From JAFNAG01 sp963739235 (lineage in GTDB: Bacteria > Acidobacteriota > UBA6911), in the NCBI GenBank assembly GCA_963739235.1, contig CAVTZY010000058.1, forward strand, positions 1 to 64,000: a DNA stretch of 64,000 nt, in the 5' to 3' direction. This document shows, piece after piece, positions 39,022 through 52,481 of the stretch. How positions within the stretch are numbered: the stretch's first letter is position 1; each line of letters begins with the position of its first letter. Below the pieces are notes generated by a model that saw only the letters and a program-made list of their open reading frames with translations, was not told the DNA's origin and searched no databases. A program made the position numbers and the translations under genes.

Positions 39022-39471
39022 AGTTTTGCTCCTTGCCAATAAAATCTCATTCCGATGCTGCCGCCAGAAATACAGAATAGATTTTTTCATCCATGCCAAA
39101 AGTTTTGGTGAACTCAGTTCTGCAGGCATTCGCTTATAAGGCCTGTTATTTCTATAACTTTCGAGGGGAGGTGAATGCCGGGGAAGTGCTCCCGTCCTCC
39201 GTGGATTTGCCAAATCGCCACCCTAGAGCCTACATTTGCGAGTTTACATAATATATCTTATCAGAAGTTATAACGGTGATAACTTCTGGCGAACCTACAC
39301 CGCAAAAGTGCAACAACTTCGATACGATCCTTCCCTGCGGATATCTGGTTTGGACGATGAAGGCCATCCCCTCGGTTGGCAAAAGCCGGTAACGCGCAAA
39401 TTCAAGCTGCAAAAGAGTTTTGCCTGCGCCGTTCTTTACTGGCAGCGCCGCCTATGCTAGTCTCTCTCGCG
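39022..39471. other. Gene-poor region with a perfect 10-bp inverted repeat
   Basis: About 450 nt lie between the DUF151 gene and lptFG. cagaagttat (39262-39271) and ataacttctg (39279-39288) are perfect inverted repeats around a 7-nt loop, with AT-rich sequence (ataatatatctta) just upstream. Without a T run it does not look like a terminator and could be an operator. Small frames on both strands here show no known motif, so I do not call a gene. Confidence 0.55.
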
Positions 39472-41813
39472 ATGCGCAAGATCGACAAGCTTGTCCTCAT
39501 TTCGATCATCCCTCCATTTCTGATTTCTCTCACCGTTCTGACCTTCATCGTATTCATGAACGAACTCGGAAATCTGTCCGAACTGCTTATCACTCATAAT
39601 GCCTCGCCCCTGGCCATTCTGTATATTGCGGGAACCATCGCACCAGAGTCCTGATATTTTCCTTGCCGCTGTCATTTCTAATCGGGAGCCTGATAGGTTT
39701 GAGCGGGCTCTCTGGTGAATCTCAGATCACTGCCTTGCGGGCTTGCGGGATCCCCTTGCGCAGGTTGTTGCGGCCGGTACTGGCATTAGGCGTGCTCGTC
39801 GGGTTAACCACGGCCCTGATGTCGGTGGTGATTCTGCCTAAGAGCAACGATGTTCTGAGCGATCTGAAAGATTTGATTGGCGTGAGGCAGGCCACGTCGC
39901 AAATCATGCCACGCGTATTTAATGAGGAGTTTTCCAAGGTTGTCTTTTATCTCGACGATCTCTCCAGCGATCGGCAGCATTGGAGGCGCGTTTTTCTTGC
40001 GGATAATTCCGACCCTAATGCACCCAAGGTCGTTTTGGCGCGCGAAGGAACCTGGGTGACTGACCCTTCAGGATCCCGCCTGCAGTTACACCTGCAAAAT
40101 GGCACGATATATGAAGTTAACCCACTGGAACCCGCCAAGGATAATACCAGTGTCTTCGCGGCCACGGATATCCCAATTCAAGTGAAGGATGAAGCCGGCG
40201 CTGCAACTCTAAAAGAGGAGAAGGAAAAGCCGATTGTGCAATCCACCCGCCAGCTTTGGTTCGGATCTGCGGGAGCCAATTCGGTGCAGCGTCGTGACGA
40301 GTTGATCGAACTTCATAAGCGCTTGTCACTTCCCTGCTCGATCTTTGGTTTTGCCTTCATCAGCGTGGCGTTGGGGGCCTTCTCGCGCCGTACCGGGCGG
40401 ACGTCAGGCTCCGTGCTCAGCATGGTTCTGGCACTTCTCTACTATGTTCTGTTTTCCAATGGCATGCACTTGTCGCGAGCGAATACCGTCCCGGTTTGGC
40501 TGGGAATGTGGGGTGCCGATATTATCCTCCTCGGGATTGGGATGTTTCTGTTGATCAATGCGGAGCAGGACATACGGTTGACGCAGTTGAGCGGCGCGAT
40601 TCCCTGGCAGCCCCGCCTGCAGGCTCTGTCAGGAAGATTTCATCTCGGATCCATCCGGCAGGTATTCCGAGGTATGGATGATCTGGCATTTTCTACAACC
40701 GGCAGGATCGCCCGTTCCCGCTTCCCGAAGATTCTCGATTCCTACATCAGCCGGGGATTTCTGGTCTATTTTCTCTGGTCGCTCCTGGTCTGCTATTCCC
40801 TCTTCGTGGTGCTGACGCTTTTTGATCTTCTCGATCAGATTATCCGCAACAAGGCAGACCTTTTCCTGATCATCCGCTATTTCATCTTTTTGACACCGCA
40901 TGTCCTTATGCTCTGTGTTCCCATGGCGCTGCTTCTGGCAATTCTGATCCTGTTTGGCATCCTGGAAAAAGGTTCGGAAGTAACCGCGATGAAGGCGGGC
41001 GGTTGGAGTCTGTACCGGATCGCACTGCCGGTGTTGCTGATCTCGAGCCTGATCTGCAGTGCCATTTATTTCATGCAGGACTATGTCCTGCCGTATGCCA
41101 ATATCCGCCAGGACGCTCTGCGGAATGAGATCAAAGGCAGGCCGCCTCAAACATTTACCAGCAAAGCGCGCAAATGGATCTTCGGCCAATCCGATCGCAT
41201 ATACAACTACGACTATTACAATCCCGACAAAGATGTCTTCATCGGCATCAAAATTTATGAAGTCGACCTGCAGCAATCCAGGATCACGCGCCGCATCTCT
41301 GCACGGCAGGCAACTATCTTATGGCCGGGACGATGGGTGCTGGAAGACGGTTGGGTGCGTGATTTCGAAAGAGATCGTGGCAACTTCCGCCAGATCAAAA
41401 CGGAGAATTTCGCCTTTCCTGAACCCCCTGCTTACTTCAAGAAGGAGATTTTTGAACCGAAAGAATCTTCCAAGATGACCTATCTTGAGTTAAAGGATTA
41501 CATTGACTATCTAAAGCAATCAGGCTACAACGCTACAGAATTACAGGTTCAGCTCCACATGAAAATCTCATTCCCGCTGAGCTGTTTTGTCATGGCGTTG
41601 ATCGGCGTACCCTTTTCATTTTCCATGGGGAAACGAGGAGCTTTCTTCGGCATCACGGCGAGTATCGCAATCGCCATAGCCTACTGGGGAATGTTCAGAA
41701 TCTTCGAACAAATGGGTGCCTATGGCCTGCTTTCGCCGGTCATCGCATCCTGGGCTCCCAATATCCTATTTGGTGCCGCCGGCCTCGCCCTTCTCTTGAC
41801 GATCAAGACCTGA
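39472..41813 (+). CDS. LptF-LptG tandem permease in one polypeptide (one frameshift)
   Basis: LptF and LptG are normally two separate membrane proteins of the LptB2FG ABC transporter that extracts lipopolysaccharide from the inner membrane. Here two YjgP/YjgQ-type units lie in one reading frame of about 780 residues. Unit 1 starts MRKIDKLVLISIIPPFLISL and includes SGESQITALRACGIPLRRLL. Unit 2 starts near ILDSYISRGFLVYFLWSLLV and includes EKGSEVTAMKAGGWSLYRIA, with the last helices SFPLSCFVMALIGVPFSFSM. Each has membrane helices flanking a beta-rich periplasmic domain. One frame change at about 39640-39650 lies in unit 1. The start could also be ATG 39454. lptB is not in the window; lptE is at 60.1 kb. 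Confidence 0.87.
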
Positions 41814-41836
41814 ACCGGGGATGTTGTCAGAATTAA

Positions 41837-42724
41837 TCAAGCCCGCGGATGAAACTTCTCGTAAATCTGTCGCAGGCGTTCCTGGGTTACGTGGGTGTAG
41901 ATTTGAGTCGTCGAAATATCCGCGTGCCCCAGCATGACTTGCACGGATCTCAGATCCGCACCGTTCTCCAGCAGGTGAGTGGCAAAAGAGTGCCTCAGCA
42001 TGTGAGGCGTGAGCGGTTTTCGGATACCCGCTTCCCTGCCGTAGGCGCGCAGCGTTTTCCAAAAACTCTGGCGAGTCATGCAGGGACCCCGCTGCGTGAC
42101 GAACAGGAAGTTGCTTTGCCGTCGTTTCAAAAGCAGCGGCCGCCCAGTCCGCAGATATTCCTGCACCCGTTTCACCGCCTCGGCGCCAACAGGCACAATC
42201 CGTTCTTTGCTCCCCTTACCCATGCAGGAAAGTACGCCAAGTTCCATATCTATCTGGGCAACCTTCAAGCCGACCAGTTCGCTCACGCGCAACCCGGAGG
42301 CATACAAAACCTCGAGCATTGCCCGGTCGCGAACTCCTCTCGCAATCGCCATGTCCGGCTTCTGCAGCAAGCGTTCGATCTCTTCCTTGGTTAGAAAGTG
42401 CGGAAGGGGTTTAAGAGAACGTGGAGACTCCATGTGCTCGGTCGGATCCGCGGCGATGACCTTATCGCCCACCAGGAATCGGTAGAACCCTCGGGCCGCA
42501 ATCAGGGCGCGTGCCACCGACCGCGGTGACAGGCCGCGGCGCCGCAACGCCATGCTCCACTGTAAGATATCGTCCCGCGTGAGGCTGGTGAGTTGCAGCC
42601 CGGCTTCGTCTGCAAACGCAGCCAGTTTCTTGAGATCCTGCATATAGGCGCTGACGGAATTAGGGGACAGTCGTTTCTCTACTCTTAAATAGACCTCGTA
42701 CTCCCCCAGCCAATTGCGGTTCAT
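41837..42724 (-). CDS. xerD: Tyrosine recombinase XerD-like
   Basis: A 295-residue tyrosine recombinase. Start ATG 42724 (MNRNWLGEYEVYLRVEKRLS) overlaps the murJ stop by 4 nt. The N-terminal SAM-like core-binding domain has NSVSAYMQDLKKLAAFADE. The catalytic residues are all present: Arg in LYASGLRVSELVGLKVAQ, Lys in MGKGSKERIVPVG, His-x-x-Arg in LTPHMLRHSFATHLLENGAD, His in VQVMLGHADISTTQIYTHV and Tyr in that last motif. Length and context suggest the chromosomal dimer-resolution recombinase rather than a phage integrase; XerC versus XerD cannot be settled here. Confidence 0.88.
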   Translation of the reverse strand: MNRNWLGEYEVYLRVEKRLSPNSVSAYMQDLKKLAAFADEAGLQLTSLTRDDILQWSMALRRRGLSPRSVARALIAARGFYRFLVGDKVIAADPTEHMESPRSLKPLPHFLTKEEIERLLQKPDMAIARGVRDRAMLEVLYASGLRVSELVGLKVAQIDMELGVLSCMGKGSKERIVPVGAEAVKRVQEYLRTGRPLLLKRRQSNFLFVTQRGPCMTRQSFWKTLRAYGREAGIRKPLTPHMLRHSFATHLLENGADLRSVQVMLGHADISTTQIYTHVTQERLRQIYEKFHPRA

Positions 42725-44360
42725 AGCAGCTTCCCTACCAGGCGCACCAGAATGCCCGAGAGTTCTCGTTCTTCCTCGACCTTGAACAACCGCAGCAGGG
42801 GCAACAAGGCGGCCATGCCTGCGGCGATCGCGATGCCCAGATGGACGGACAACCCCAAAGTTCCACGGATATGCCAAAGGTATTGCGCGGCGTAATAAGC
42901 CAGTAACGCTATCAAGCCCATGAGAAAGGAGGCGGCGGTAATACGAAGGTAAACCTCAAGTCTTTCATTCCCCAATGCGTCGCCGTTCGTTTTGCATAAC
43001 TTCGGGCCAGCAGCAAAAAATTCAACCAGGAGGCCACGGCAGTAGCCAGCGCCAGTCCGAGAAACCCCAGGGGCAGAATCAGCAAAAAATTAATCACGAT
43101 TTTAACAGCCACCGTGGCGATGCTGAATCGGACGGGTGTCTTCGTATCGTTCATGGCATAAAAAGTGGGCACAAGAATTTTTACCCCGGAGTAGGCAAAC
43201 AGTGCCAGGGCGTATAGGAAAAGGACCTGGCTGGTCCTTAGCGTTGCTTGCGCGGTAAAGGCGCCGTGCTGATAGATCAACTCGATCACCTCCCGGCGGA
43301 ACAGGATCAGCCCCACCGTCGCAGGAAAGGTCAGGCAGGCGGCCAGCCGCAGGCTTGTTGTGACGGTATTCCTGAGGCCTTCCATGTTGTTTTTGGCCGC
43401 GTAAAGGGAAACCGTGGCCAGCGTCGTGGTTGCGATCGCAACTCCGAACAGGCCAATGGGGAGTTGCATGAGCCGGAAAGCATAATTGAGATAGGAAACC
43501 GGGCCGTTGCCGTAGCTGCCTGCGAGTTGGGTGTCCACGGCAATGTTGATTTGCGTGGCCGACAGCCCAACAACGGCCGGCAGCATCAGTTTCCCGATCT
43601 GCCGGACCCCGGGATCTTTGAAATCCAAGATGAAACGATAGCGGAATCCGCTCTTATAGGCTGCCGGCACCTGGATGAACAGCTGGCTCGCTCCGCCGAT
43701 CAGCGCGCCTATGGCCATGGACACCATCGGAGCCAGGCCAAATCTTGGCATGAAAGGAGACAGGTAAATGCCGGCCAGAATCGCGCACACATTAAATGCA
43801 GAGGGGGCCATGGCCGGGATGAAAAACCTGCCGCCCGCATTCAACATTCCCATGACCGCAGATGCGAGCGCCACGAACAGCAGAAAAGGAGACATGATGC
43901 GCGTCATCTGGACCGTGAGCTCGAATTTTCCCGGAATGGAGGCAAATGGAGCCGCAAGAAAATAGACAAACCAGGAGGCGCCAAAGTAAAAAAGCAACGT
44001 AACGACCGACAGAATTACTGCCAACGCATTGATGACCCGGTTCGCGAGCAACCACGCCTCTGCCTCTCCTTTGTCCGACATATAGCGGATAAAAGTCGGC
44101 ACAAAAGCGGAGCTCAAAGCTCCCTCGGCAAACAGGTCGCGCAGGAGATTGGGTACTCGAAAAGCCGCGTTAAAGGCGTCCGTGTAATAACCGGCACCAA
44201 AATACGTGGACATCACCATCTCGCGCCCCATGGCCAGCACGCGGCTGATCATTGTGGCTACGCTGATGGATCCGGCGGCACTCGCGAGGCTTTTTTTTCG
44301 TGATGGAAGTGGCGGCACCGGTTTGCTGTGACTCTGTACGTTTTGAGTGAGAGTGGGCAT
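42721..44360 (-). CDS. murJ: Lipid II flippase MurJ (one frameshift)
   Basis: MurJ (MviN) carries lipid II across the inner membrane for peptidoglycan synthesis. The N-terminus has SLASAAGSISVATMISRVLA and the family signature AFNAAFRVPNLLRDLFAEGA, followed by LSSAFVPTFI. About 14 hydrophobic helices follow. A frame change at about 42960 comes just after KRTATHWGM; beyond it the last two helices continue as YLRITAASFLMGLIALLAYY and LGIAIAAGMAALLPLLRL, ending at 42721. Joined length is about 546 residues. It is divergent from lpxD and overlaps xerD by 4 nt. Confidence 0.94.
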
Positions 44361-44527
44361 CCGTTCTGAGTCTATTCCTTGACCCCCTGGAACAGCTATA
44401 CTACCATAGGCTTGTAGAGCGGCAATACATTGATTTGAATGACTTTCCTTGGAACAGGCAGGGGTGCCTGCGGATCTGTCCCGCAGTCGCGTTATCTCTG
44501 GCCTGCTCCGGGCTAATACGGAATCTT

Positions 44528-45568
44528 ATGAAACTCTCAGAGATCGCCCGGGCGCTGGACTGTCGGCTGGAATCTCCCTGCGACCCGGAAATCGTAGGAA
44601 TTGCCGGCATTGAGGAAGCGGGCCCAGGGCAGCTTACCTTTGTCTCCAATCGAAAGTATATCAAGCACATCCGCGCTACCAAGGCATCAGCCATTATCCT
44701 GGGGCTCGATTTGCCGGCCGTGTCAATTCCTAGCTTGCGAACCGCGAATCCTTACCTTGCCTTTGCCCGCGCACTCGAACTCTTCCATGAGCCGATCAAG
44801 CCTGAGCCCGGCATCCATCCTTCCGCAGTCATCGCCGCAGATTCGTTGATCGGCCCGGAAGCAAGCATCGGCGCGTATGTCGTGATCGCCGGTGGCTGCA
44901 GAATTGGCGCACGCGCCACGCTGTACCCCCACGTCGCACTCTACCCGTACGTATCGATCGGGGACGATGTGATTCTGCATTCAGGCGTTGTTGTGCGCGA
45001 ATCATGTGAGATCAGACACCGGGTAATCGTTCAGAATGGCAGTATCATCGGCAGTGATGGGTTCGGCTTCGCCCCTGTGGAAGATGGCACATATCATAAG
45101 ATTCGCCAGACGGGGCATGTCATCGTCGAGGATGATGTCGAAATTGGTGCCAACACGACCATTGACCGGGCAGCCGTCGGTGCCACCAGGATCTGCAGGG
45201 GAGCAAAGCTGGATAACCTGGTCCAGATCGGTCACGGCTCGCAAGTCGGGGAAAACTGTGTGCTGGCTGCCCAAGTGGGGGTAGCGGGTTCGACCAAGTT
45301 GGGCCGCAATGTCCAAGCCGGGGGGCAGGCCGGTTTTGCCGGGCACCAGGTAGTCGGAGACGGCGTGATCCTGACGGCGCAAAGCGCTGTCCACGGGGAA
45401 ATCGAAGCCGGAAAGGTACTTTCGGGTTCTCCCGCGTTCGATAACAGCGTCTGGCGGCGCAGCGTTACCCTACTTCCGAAGCTGCCGGAATTGCAGCGTC
45501 AGGTGCGTGCCCTGGAAAAGGAACTCGAGGCGCTGAAACAACAGATAAAAGAGAAGGATGGCCGATAA
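44528..45568 (+). CDS. lpxD: UDP-3-O-acylglucosamine N-acyltransferase LpxD
   Basis: LpxD adds the second acyl chain in lipid A synthesis. I chose ATG 44528 (MKLSEIARALDCRLE), the family start; in-frame sequence upstream is not LpxD-like. The N-terminal uridine-binding domain has GIEEAGPGQLTFVSNRKYIK. The left-handed beta-helix shows hexapeptide repeats (IGPEASIGAYVVIAGGCRIG, VEIGANTTIDRAAVGATRIC) and the catalytic His is in IGHGSQVGENCVLAAQVGVA. GQAGFAGHQVVGDGVILTAQ follows, then a C-terminal coiled coil (LQRQVRALEKELEALKQQIK). 346 residues, normal length. Confidence 0.95.
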   Translation: MKLSEIARALDCRLESPCDPEIVGIAGIEEAGPGQLTFVSNRKYIKHIRATKASAIILGLDLPAVSIPSLRTANPYLAFARALELFHEPIKPEPGIHPSAVIAADSLIGPEASIGAYVVIAGGCRIGARATLYPHVALYPYVSIGDDVILHSGVVVRESCEIRHRVIVQNGSIIGSDGFGFAPVEDGTYHKIRQTGHVIVEDDVEIGANTTIDRAAVGATRICRGAKLDNLVQIGHGSQVGENCVLAAQVGVAGSTKLGRNVQAGGQAGFAGHQVVGDGVILTAQSAVHGEIEAGKVLSGSPAFDNSVWRRSVTLLPKLPELQRQVRALEKELEALKQQIKEKDGR

Positions 45569-45966
45569 AGTACTGCAGAAAAACTGCTCTCTGCCGATGA
45601 GATTGGCAGGCTATTCGAGAAGCTGACTCTGAGGCTGCGGCCGTGAAATCCTGGCACACAGGGCACCACGGCCTCAGCCCGCGAGACTCCCAGCCATTTC
45701 TACTTTGCCCTCCATCGTTACCAATCCGATTCGTACCAAAGCGTTACCCTACGCGGATCTCAACCGCAGATGCACGCGTCTGCCGGCATTCCCGGACTTG
45801 TCGTCAGTTGCAGCGTCTGAATCGTAGATCCATTGAAAAGGTTGTCTTGACTTTAGGCATGCATTTCCAGTATTCGATACAGTTTGTTTTCGTACTGATG
45901 GTTACTTTATTCATGTTGTTTGAGCTTTAGGGCAAAGAGCCTCACTCTGATTCAGGAGACCCTGCA
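45569..45966. other. Intergenic region upstream of ppdK
   Basis: About 400 nt with no supported gene. A TTGACT at 45847-45852, with tattcg 18 nt further on, could be a weak promoter for ppdK. AGGAGA lies about 10 nt before the ppdK start. Nothing else is recognised. Confidence 0.4.
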
Positions 45967-48742
<2,776 letters not shown>

Positions 48743-48761
48743 ATAAGGATTCAGGCCTATG

Positions 48762-48990
48762 AGGGCCCCGGAGGGGCCGAAAGAAAGTAGCCCCGGGCAA
48801 GCGCAGCGCAGCCCGGGGTCAGCTAAATAACGCCTGCGAGCCCTGGAGGGGCGAAAGACAAAATCAGGTGTCCGTTCGCCACCGCCACCATTCCATCGCC
48901 CCTGCCGGGGCTCGATCTTTTTTCATATTTCCTACCCCGGGCGGCGCTGCGCTTACCCGGGGCTATTACCTATGGCCCCTCCGGGGCCGT
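48762..48990. repeat. Large GC-rich inverted repeat (family B)
   Basis: The left arm (48762-48860) and right arm (48894-48990) are imperfect reverse complements of about 97 nt around a loop of about 33 nt. Within each arm are shorter palindromes such as gccccggaggggc and gccccgggcaagcgcagcgc facing its complement. It fills nearly all of the gap between ppdK and ino1. A diverged single arm lies at 28994-29089. Elements of this look occur in intergenic DNA of several environmental phyla; I cannot name the family. Confidence 0.85.
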
Positions 48991-49008
48991 GCGCTAAGTA
49001 CTTTTTTC

Positions 49009-50325
49009 TTAGTCGTAATATTCCAGCCCCAAATGCGTGATCATTTCCTCGCCGCGCAAATAGCGCAGCGTGTTCTTCAGCTTCATGAGCTGAATAAATA
49101 GGTCATGCTCCGGGTAAAGCTCCGGGGCGCACATCGGACTCTTGAAGTAAAAGGAAAGCCATTCCTGTATTCCCTTCATGCCGCATCGATGCGCCAGATC
49201 CATAAACAGGACCAAGTCGAGGACGATAGGCGCGGCGAGGATTGAATCGCGGCACAGGAAGTCGACCTTGATCTGCATGGGGTAGCCCAGCCAGCCAAAA
49301 ATATCGATGTTGTCCCAGCCCTCTTTGTTGTCTCCGCGCGGTGGATAGTAATTGATGCGTACGCAATGTGTGAAGTGGGAATAGAGGTCAGGGTATACTT
49401 CGGGCTGCAGGATCTGGGACAAAACGGAAAGCTTGCTCTCTTCCTTGGTCTTGAATGACTCCGGATCGTCGAGCACTTCGCCATCGCGGTTGCCCAGGAT
49501 GTTGGTGGAGAACCAGCCATTCAGGCCCAGCAGCCGGGATTTCAGACCGGGTGCCAGGATCGTTTTCATCAGCGTTTGGCCGGTCTTGAAGTCTTTGCCG
49601 CAGATCGGCACACCATGCTCGTAGGCCAGCTGATTCAACGCGGGAATATCGGCGCTCAGGTTGGGTGCGCCATTGGCATAGGGAATGCCGGACTTGATAG
49701 CGGCGTAGGCGTAAATCATGCTGGGTGCGATCGAGATATCGTTCTTGACCAGCCCCTTTTCAAAGCTCGCGATGGTCTGGTGCACGGGCTTTTTCTTCAG
49801 GAAGATCTCGGTGCTGCCGCACCACACCATGACGATGCGGTCCAGCTTGTTCTTCTTCTTAAAGTTGGCGATGTCATCCTGGACCATTTCGGCCAATTCC
49901 ATCTTGTTGGCGGCCTTTTTGACGTTCGGTCCATGCAGGCGCTTGACGTAGTAGCTGTCGAATGCGGCAGGCCAGGGCCGGATCTTCTGAAGGGCCGGTT
50001 TGACGGAATCCAGCAGGCTCTTTTCGAGAACGCCGGCATTGATGCCGGCAGCGTAAACGTCTTCCGTGAAGATGTCCCAGCCGCCGAATACCAGATCCTT
50101 TAATGACGCGAGGGGGACAAAGTCTTTGATGGCCGGAACCCGCCGTTCTGTGCGCTTGCCCAGGCGGATGGTTCCCATCTGGGTAAGAGATCCTATCGGC
50201 TTGGCCAGTCCTTTTTTGATGGCCTCTACGCCGGCGATAAAGGTGGAACTCACGGCACCCATTCCGGGCAATACAACGCCCAGCTTGCCACGCGCGGGCT
50301 CGATCTTGATTCCCTTTGAGATCAT
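49009..50325 (-). CDS. ino1: Inositol-3-phosphate synthase
   Basis: A 438-residue enzyme that converts glucose 6-phosphate to 1L-myo-inositol 3-phosphate with NAD. The nucleotide-binding start is KLGVVLPGMGAVSSTFIAGV. Typical blocks follow: VFGGWDIFTEDVYAAGINAG, VMVWCGSTEIF, YANGAPNLSADIPALNQLAY, GVPICGKDFKTGQTLMKTIL and WFSTNILGNRDGEVLDDPES. KVDFLCRDSILAAPIVLDLV is the C-terminal catalytic block. Its product could feed inositol phospholipids or compatible solutes; no downstream inositol gene is certain here. It lies about 60 nt after glyS on the same strand. Confidence 0.93.
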   Translation of the reverse strand: MISKGIKIEPARGKLGVVLPGMGAVSSTFIAGVEAIKKGLAKPIGSLTQMGTIRLGKRTERRVPAIKDFVPLASLKDLVFGGWDIFTEDVYAAGINAGVLEKSLLDSVKPALQKIRPWPAAFDSYYVKRLHGPNVKKAANKMELAEMVQDDIANFKKKNKLDRIVMVWCGSTEIFLKKKPVHQTIASFEKGLVKNDISIAPSMIYAYAAIKSGIPYANGAPNLSADIPALNQLAYEHGVPICGKDFKTGQTLMKTILAPGLKSRLLGLNGWFSTNILGNRDGEVLDDPESFKTKEESKLSVLSQILQPEVYPDLYSHFTHCVRINYYPPRGDNKEGWDNIDIFGWLGYPMQIKVDFLCRDSILAAPIVLDLVLFMDLAHRCGMKGIQEWLSFYFKSPMCAPELYPEHDLFIQLMKLKNTLRYLRGEEMITHLGLEYYD

Positions 50326-50385
50326 TTTCGTGTTCCTCTGCAGGGACCACGCTTATGAATGCGCAATCCAGGTTTCTGAAATGGT

Positions 50386-52463
50386 TTAACCAGCACGTTC
50401 AATGACAATCTGAGATATGTCGGCCACACTGAGAAACAGGCGGGCCAACTGTCCGAGGAGTGCGAGCCGGTTCGCGCGCACGGCCGGATCTTCCGCCATG
50501 ACCAACACCTCAGTAAAGAAGGAGTCAACGACGCCGCGCAGTGACGCCATGCGGCGTAACGCAGCGCCATACCCATGGCTTACACCGGCCGCCGTGACTT
50601 CCGGTTTGATGCGGAGGTAGCTCTGCCACAATGCGATTTCGGCCGCATCGCTCATGCGCGCCGGATCCGGGACATCCTCCGCGGATCCCGATTGTGCCAG
50701 GATGTTCATGACCCTCTTGAAACTCGAGGCCAGAGCGAGAAAGTCGGGCTCCTGGCGCATTTCCTGCAACGCCCTCACCCGTTCCGCGGCATCGACAGGA
50801 TTATCGCAACCGATGGCCAGGGCAGCGTTAATGCAATCGTAGGTGTATCCCATCTCCTCAAACAAGAAACGTAGACGCCCTTCGAAAAACTTCCTTAACT
50901 CGATGGCAGTCCCGCCGGGCACCGCTCCTAATGTGCCCAGACTGGCGTCGATAAGTTGCTCGAGCGACGCGCTTATGCGGTGGTCCAGCATGATCTTCAG
51001 GATGGCATTTCCCTGCCTGCGCACGGCAAACGGATCCTTGGAGCCCGTCGGAATCAGGCCGACGGCAATGCAGCCGCATACGGTGTCGAGCCGATCCGCA
51101 AGGGAGATCACTGCGCCACTCAAATTGGATGGAGATGCCGAGGTGGAGCCTTTGGGCATGTACTGCTCATAAATCCCACGCCAGATCTGCTCAGGATAGC
51201 CTTCGGCGCGCGCGTACAGCCCGCCGACTACCCCTTGAAGGTCCGTAAATTCCTTGACCATCTCAGTCACAAGATCGCATTTGAGAAGATGGGCGGCGAC
51301 CTCCAAATCCGGCAGTCCCTGCGTACAACCGGCTGCGGCAGCCACTTTGGGAAGCAGCATCAATACCCGCCGGGTCTTGTCGTGATACGTGCCCAGCTTT
51401 TGCTGAAACGTCACATTTCTGAGCGATTCTTCGCGATCTGCCAGTCTCGTCTTGCGATCCGTGTTCCAGAAAAACTCCGCGTCGGCGAAGCGAGCGCGCA
51501 AGACTCTCTCATGTCCTTCGCGGATCTTCCCCTTCGGGTCGGCGCCCAGATTGATCACGGCCAGGAAAACAGGCAACAGATGTCCAGCCGAATTTACCAC
51601 CGAGAAATATTTCTGATGCGCCTTCATTACCGTGACGAGGATCTCCTCGGGAAGATCGAGAAACCGTCGATCAAAGGCGCCACGGATAACGGAGGGATTT
51701 TCATTCAGGTTGATGACCGTTGCAAGCAGATCATCATCCGCCAGGAGGCGTCCATCCGCAGCGGTAGCGGCTTGCTCCAGGTCAGCCCGGATTTTGGCGC
51801 CGCGTTCCGCAGGGTCCAAAATGACGCCGTTTTCCAGCAGGGCGTGTTTCAGACCGGCAACGTCAGTCACCTCAATTCTGGATTTTCCGATAAACCGATG
51901 ACCGGAAGTGAACCGGGATGAGACAACATCGGCCAGCGAAAACTTGACTACTTTCCCGGCATATAGCGCTACGATCCACCTCAGCGGCCGCGAGAAGCGA
52001 AATTTGTCCGGGCTCCAGTACATGGTCTTCGGGAACTCGATCTTCGCAATCGCCGCCGGGATCAGTCGCGCCAGGACCTTGGAAGTCTTTTCGCCCTTTT
52101 CCTTGCGAATCGCGGAAAGATATTCGCCTTTGGGCGTTTGAACGATCTTTGCCTTGGCGAGCGAAACGCGATTTTTCTCCGCAAAGGCCAGGGCTGCCCG
52201 GGTTGCCTTGCCGTCAGCGTCATAGGCCACGCGCTTCGGAGGCCCTACGATGGTTTCGAGCAGGTCCTCCTGGCGCACCGGTATATTCTCTAATGCCACA
52301 ACGATTCGTCGGGGTGTATACCAGGCCGCACCGAGGGTCGACGAGAGGCGTGCCGCCCGCAGATCTTCGGCCAGAGCTCCGCCAGCTGGCGCGTCGTTCC
52401 TTCCAGCAAGGAGGCAGGAATTTCTTCGGTACCGAGTTCTATCAGCAGTTCCGCATTGTCCAT
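50386..52463 (-). CDS. glyS: Glycyl-tRNA synthetase beta subunit (one frameshift)
   Basis: GlyS is the tRNA-binding subunit of the alpha2-beta2 glycyl-tRNA synthetase. The true start is ATG 52463, which opens MDNAELLIELGTEEIPASLL. After a frame change at about 52380-52390 the sequence reads DLRAARLSSTLGAAWYTPRR and IVVALENIPVRQEDLLETIV, then continues unbroken to 50386. Conserved blocks include FPKTMYWSPDKFRFSRPLRW, VMKAHQKYFSVVNSAGHLLP and YPEQIWRGIYEQYMPKG. About 692 residues. It starts 19 nt after glyQ. Confidence 0.95.
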
Positions 52464-52481
52464 AAGTAAATCTCTAAAATA

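Noticed and set aside
39236..39460. Small plus-strand gene of 74 codons upstream of lptFG
   Set aside because: No ribosome site or motif, and it spans the perfect inverted repeat; more likely non-coding.
41837..42724. Tyrosine recombinase as a phage or island integrase
   Set aside because: Typical XerC/D length and motifs, coupled to murJ, with no tRNA or phage genes nearby.
43248..44303. Long open frame (351 codons) opposite murJ
   Set aside because: Low-complexity Arg/Gly/His-rich product and no ribosome site; murJ on the other strand is unambiguous.
50956..51921. Open frame (321 codons) opposite glyS
   Set aside because: Antisense shadow of a conserved synthetase gene.
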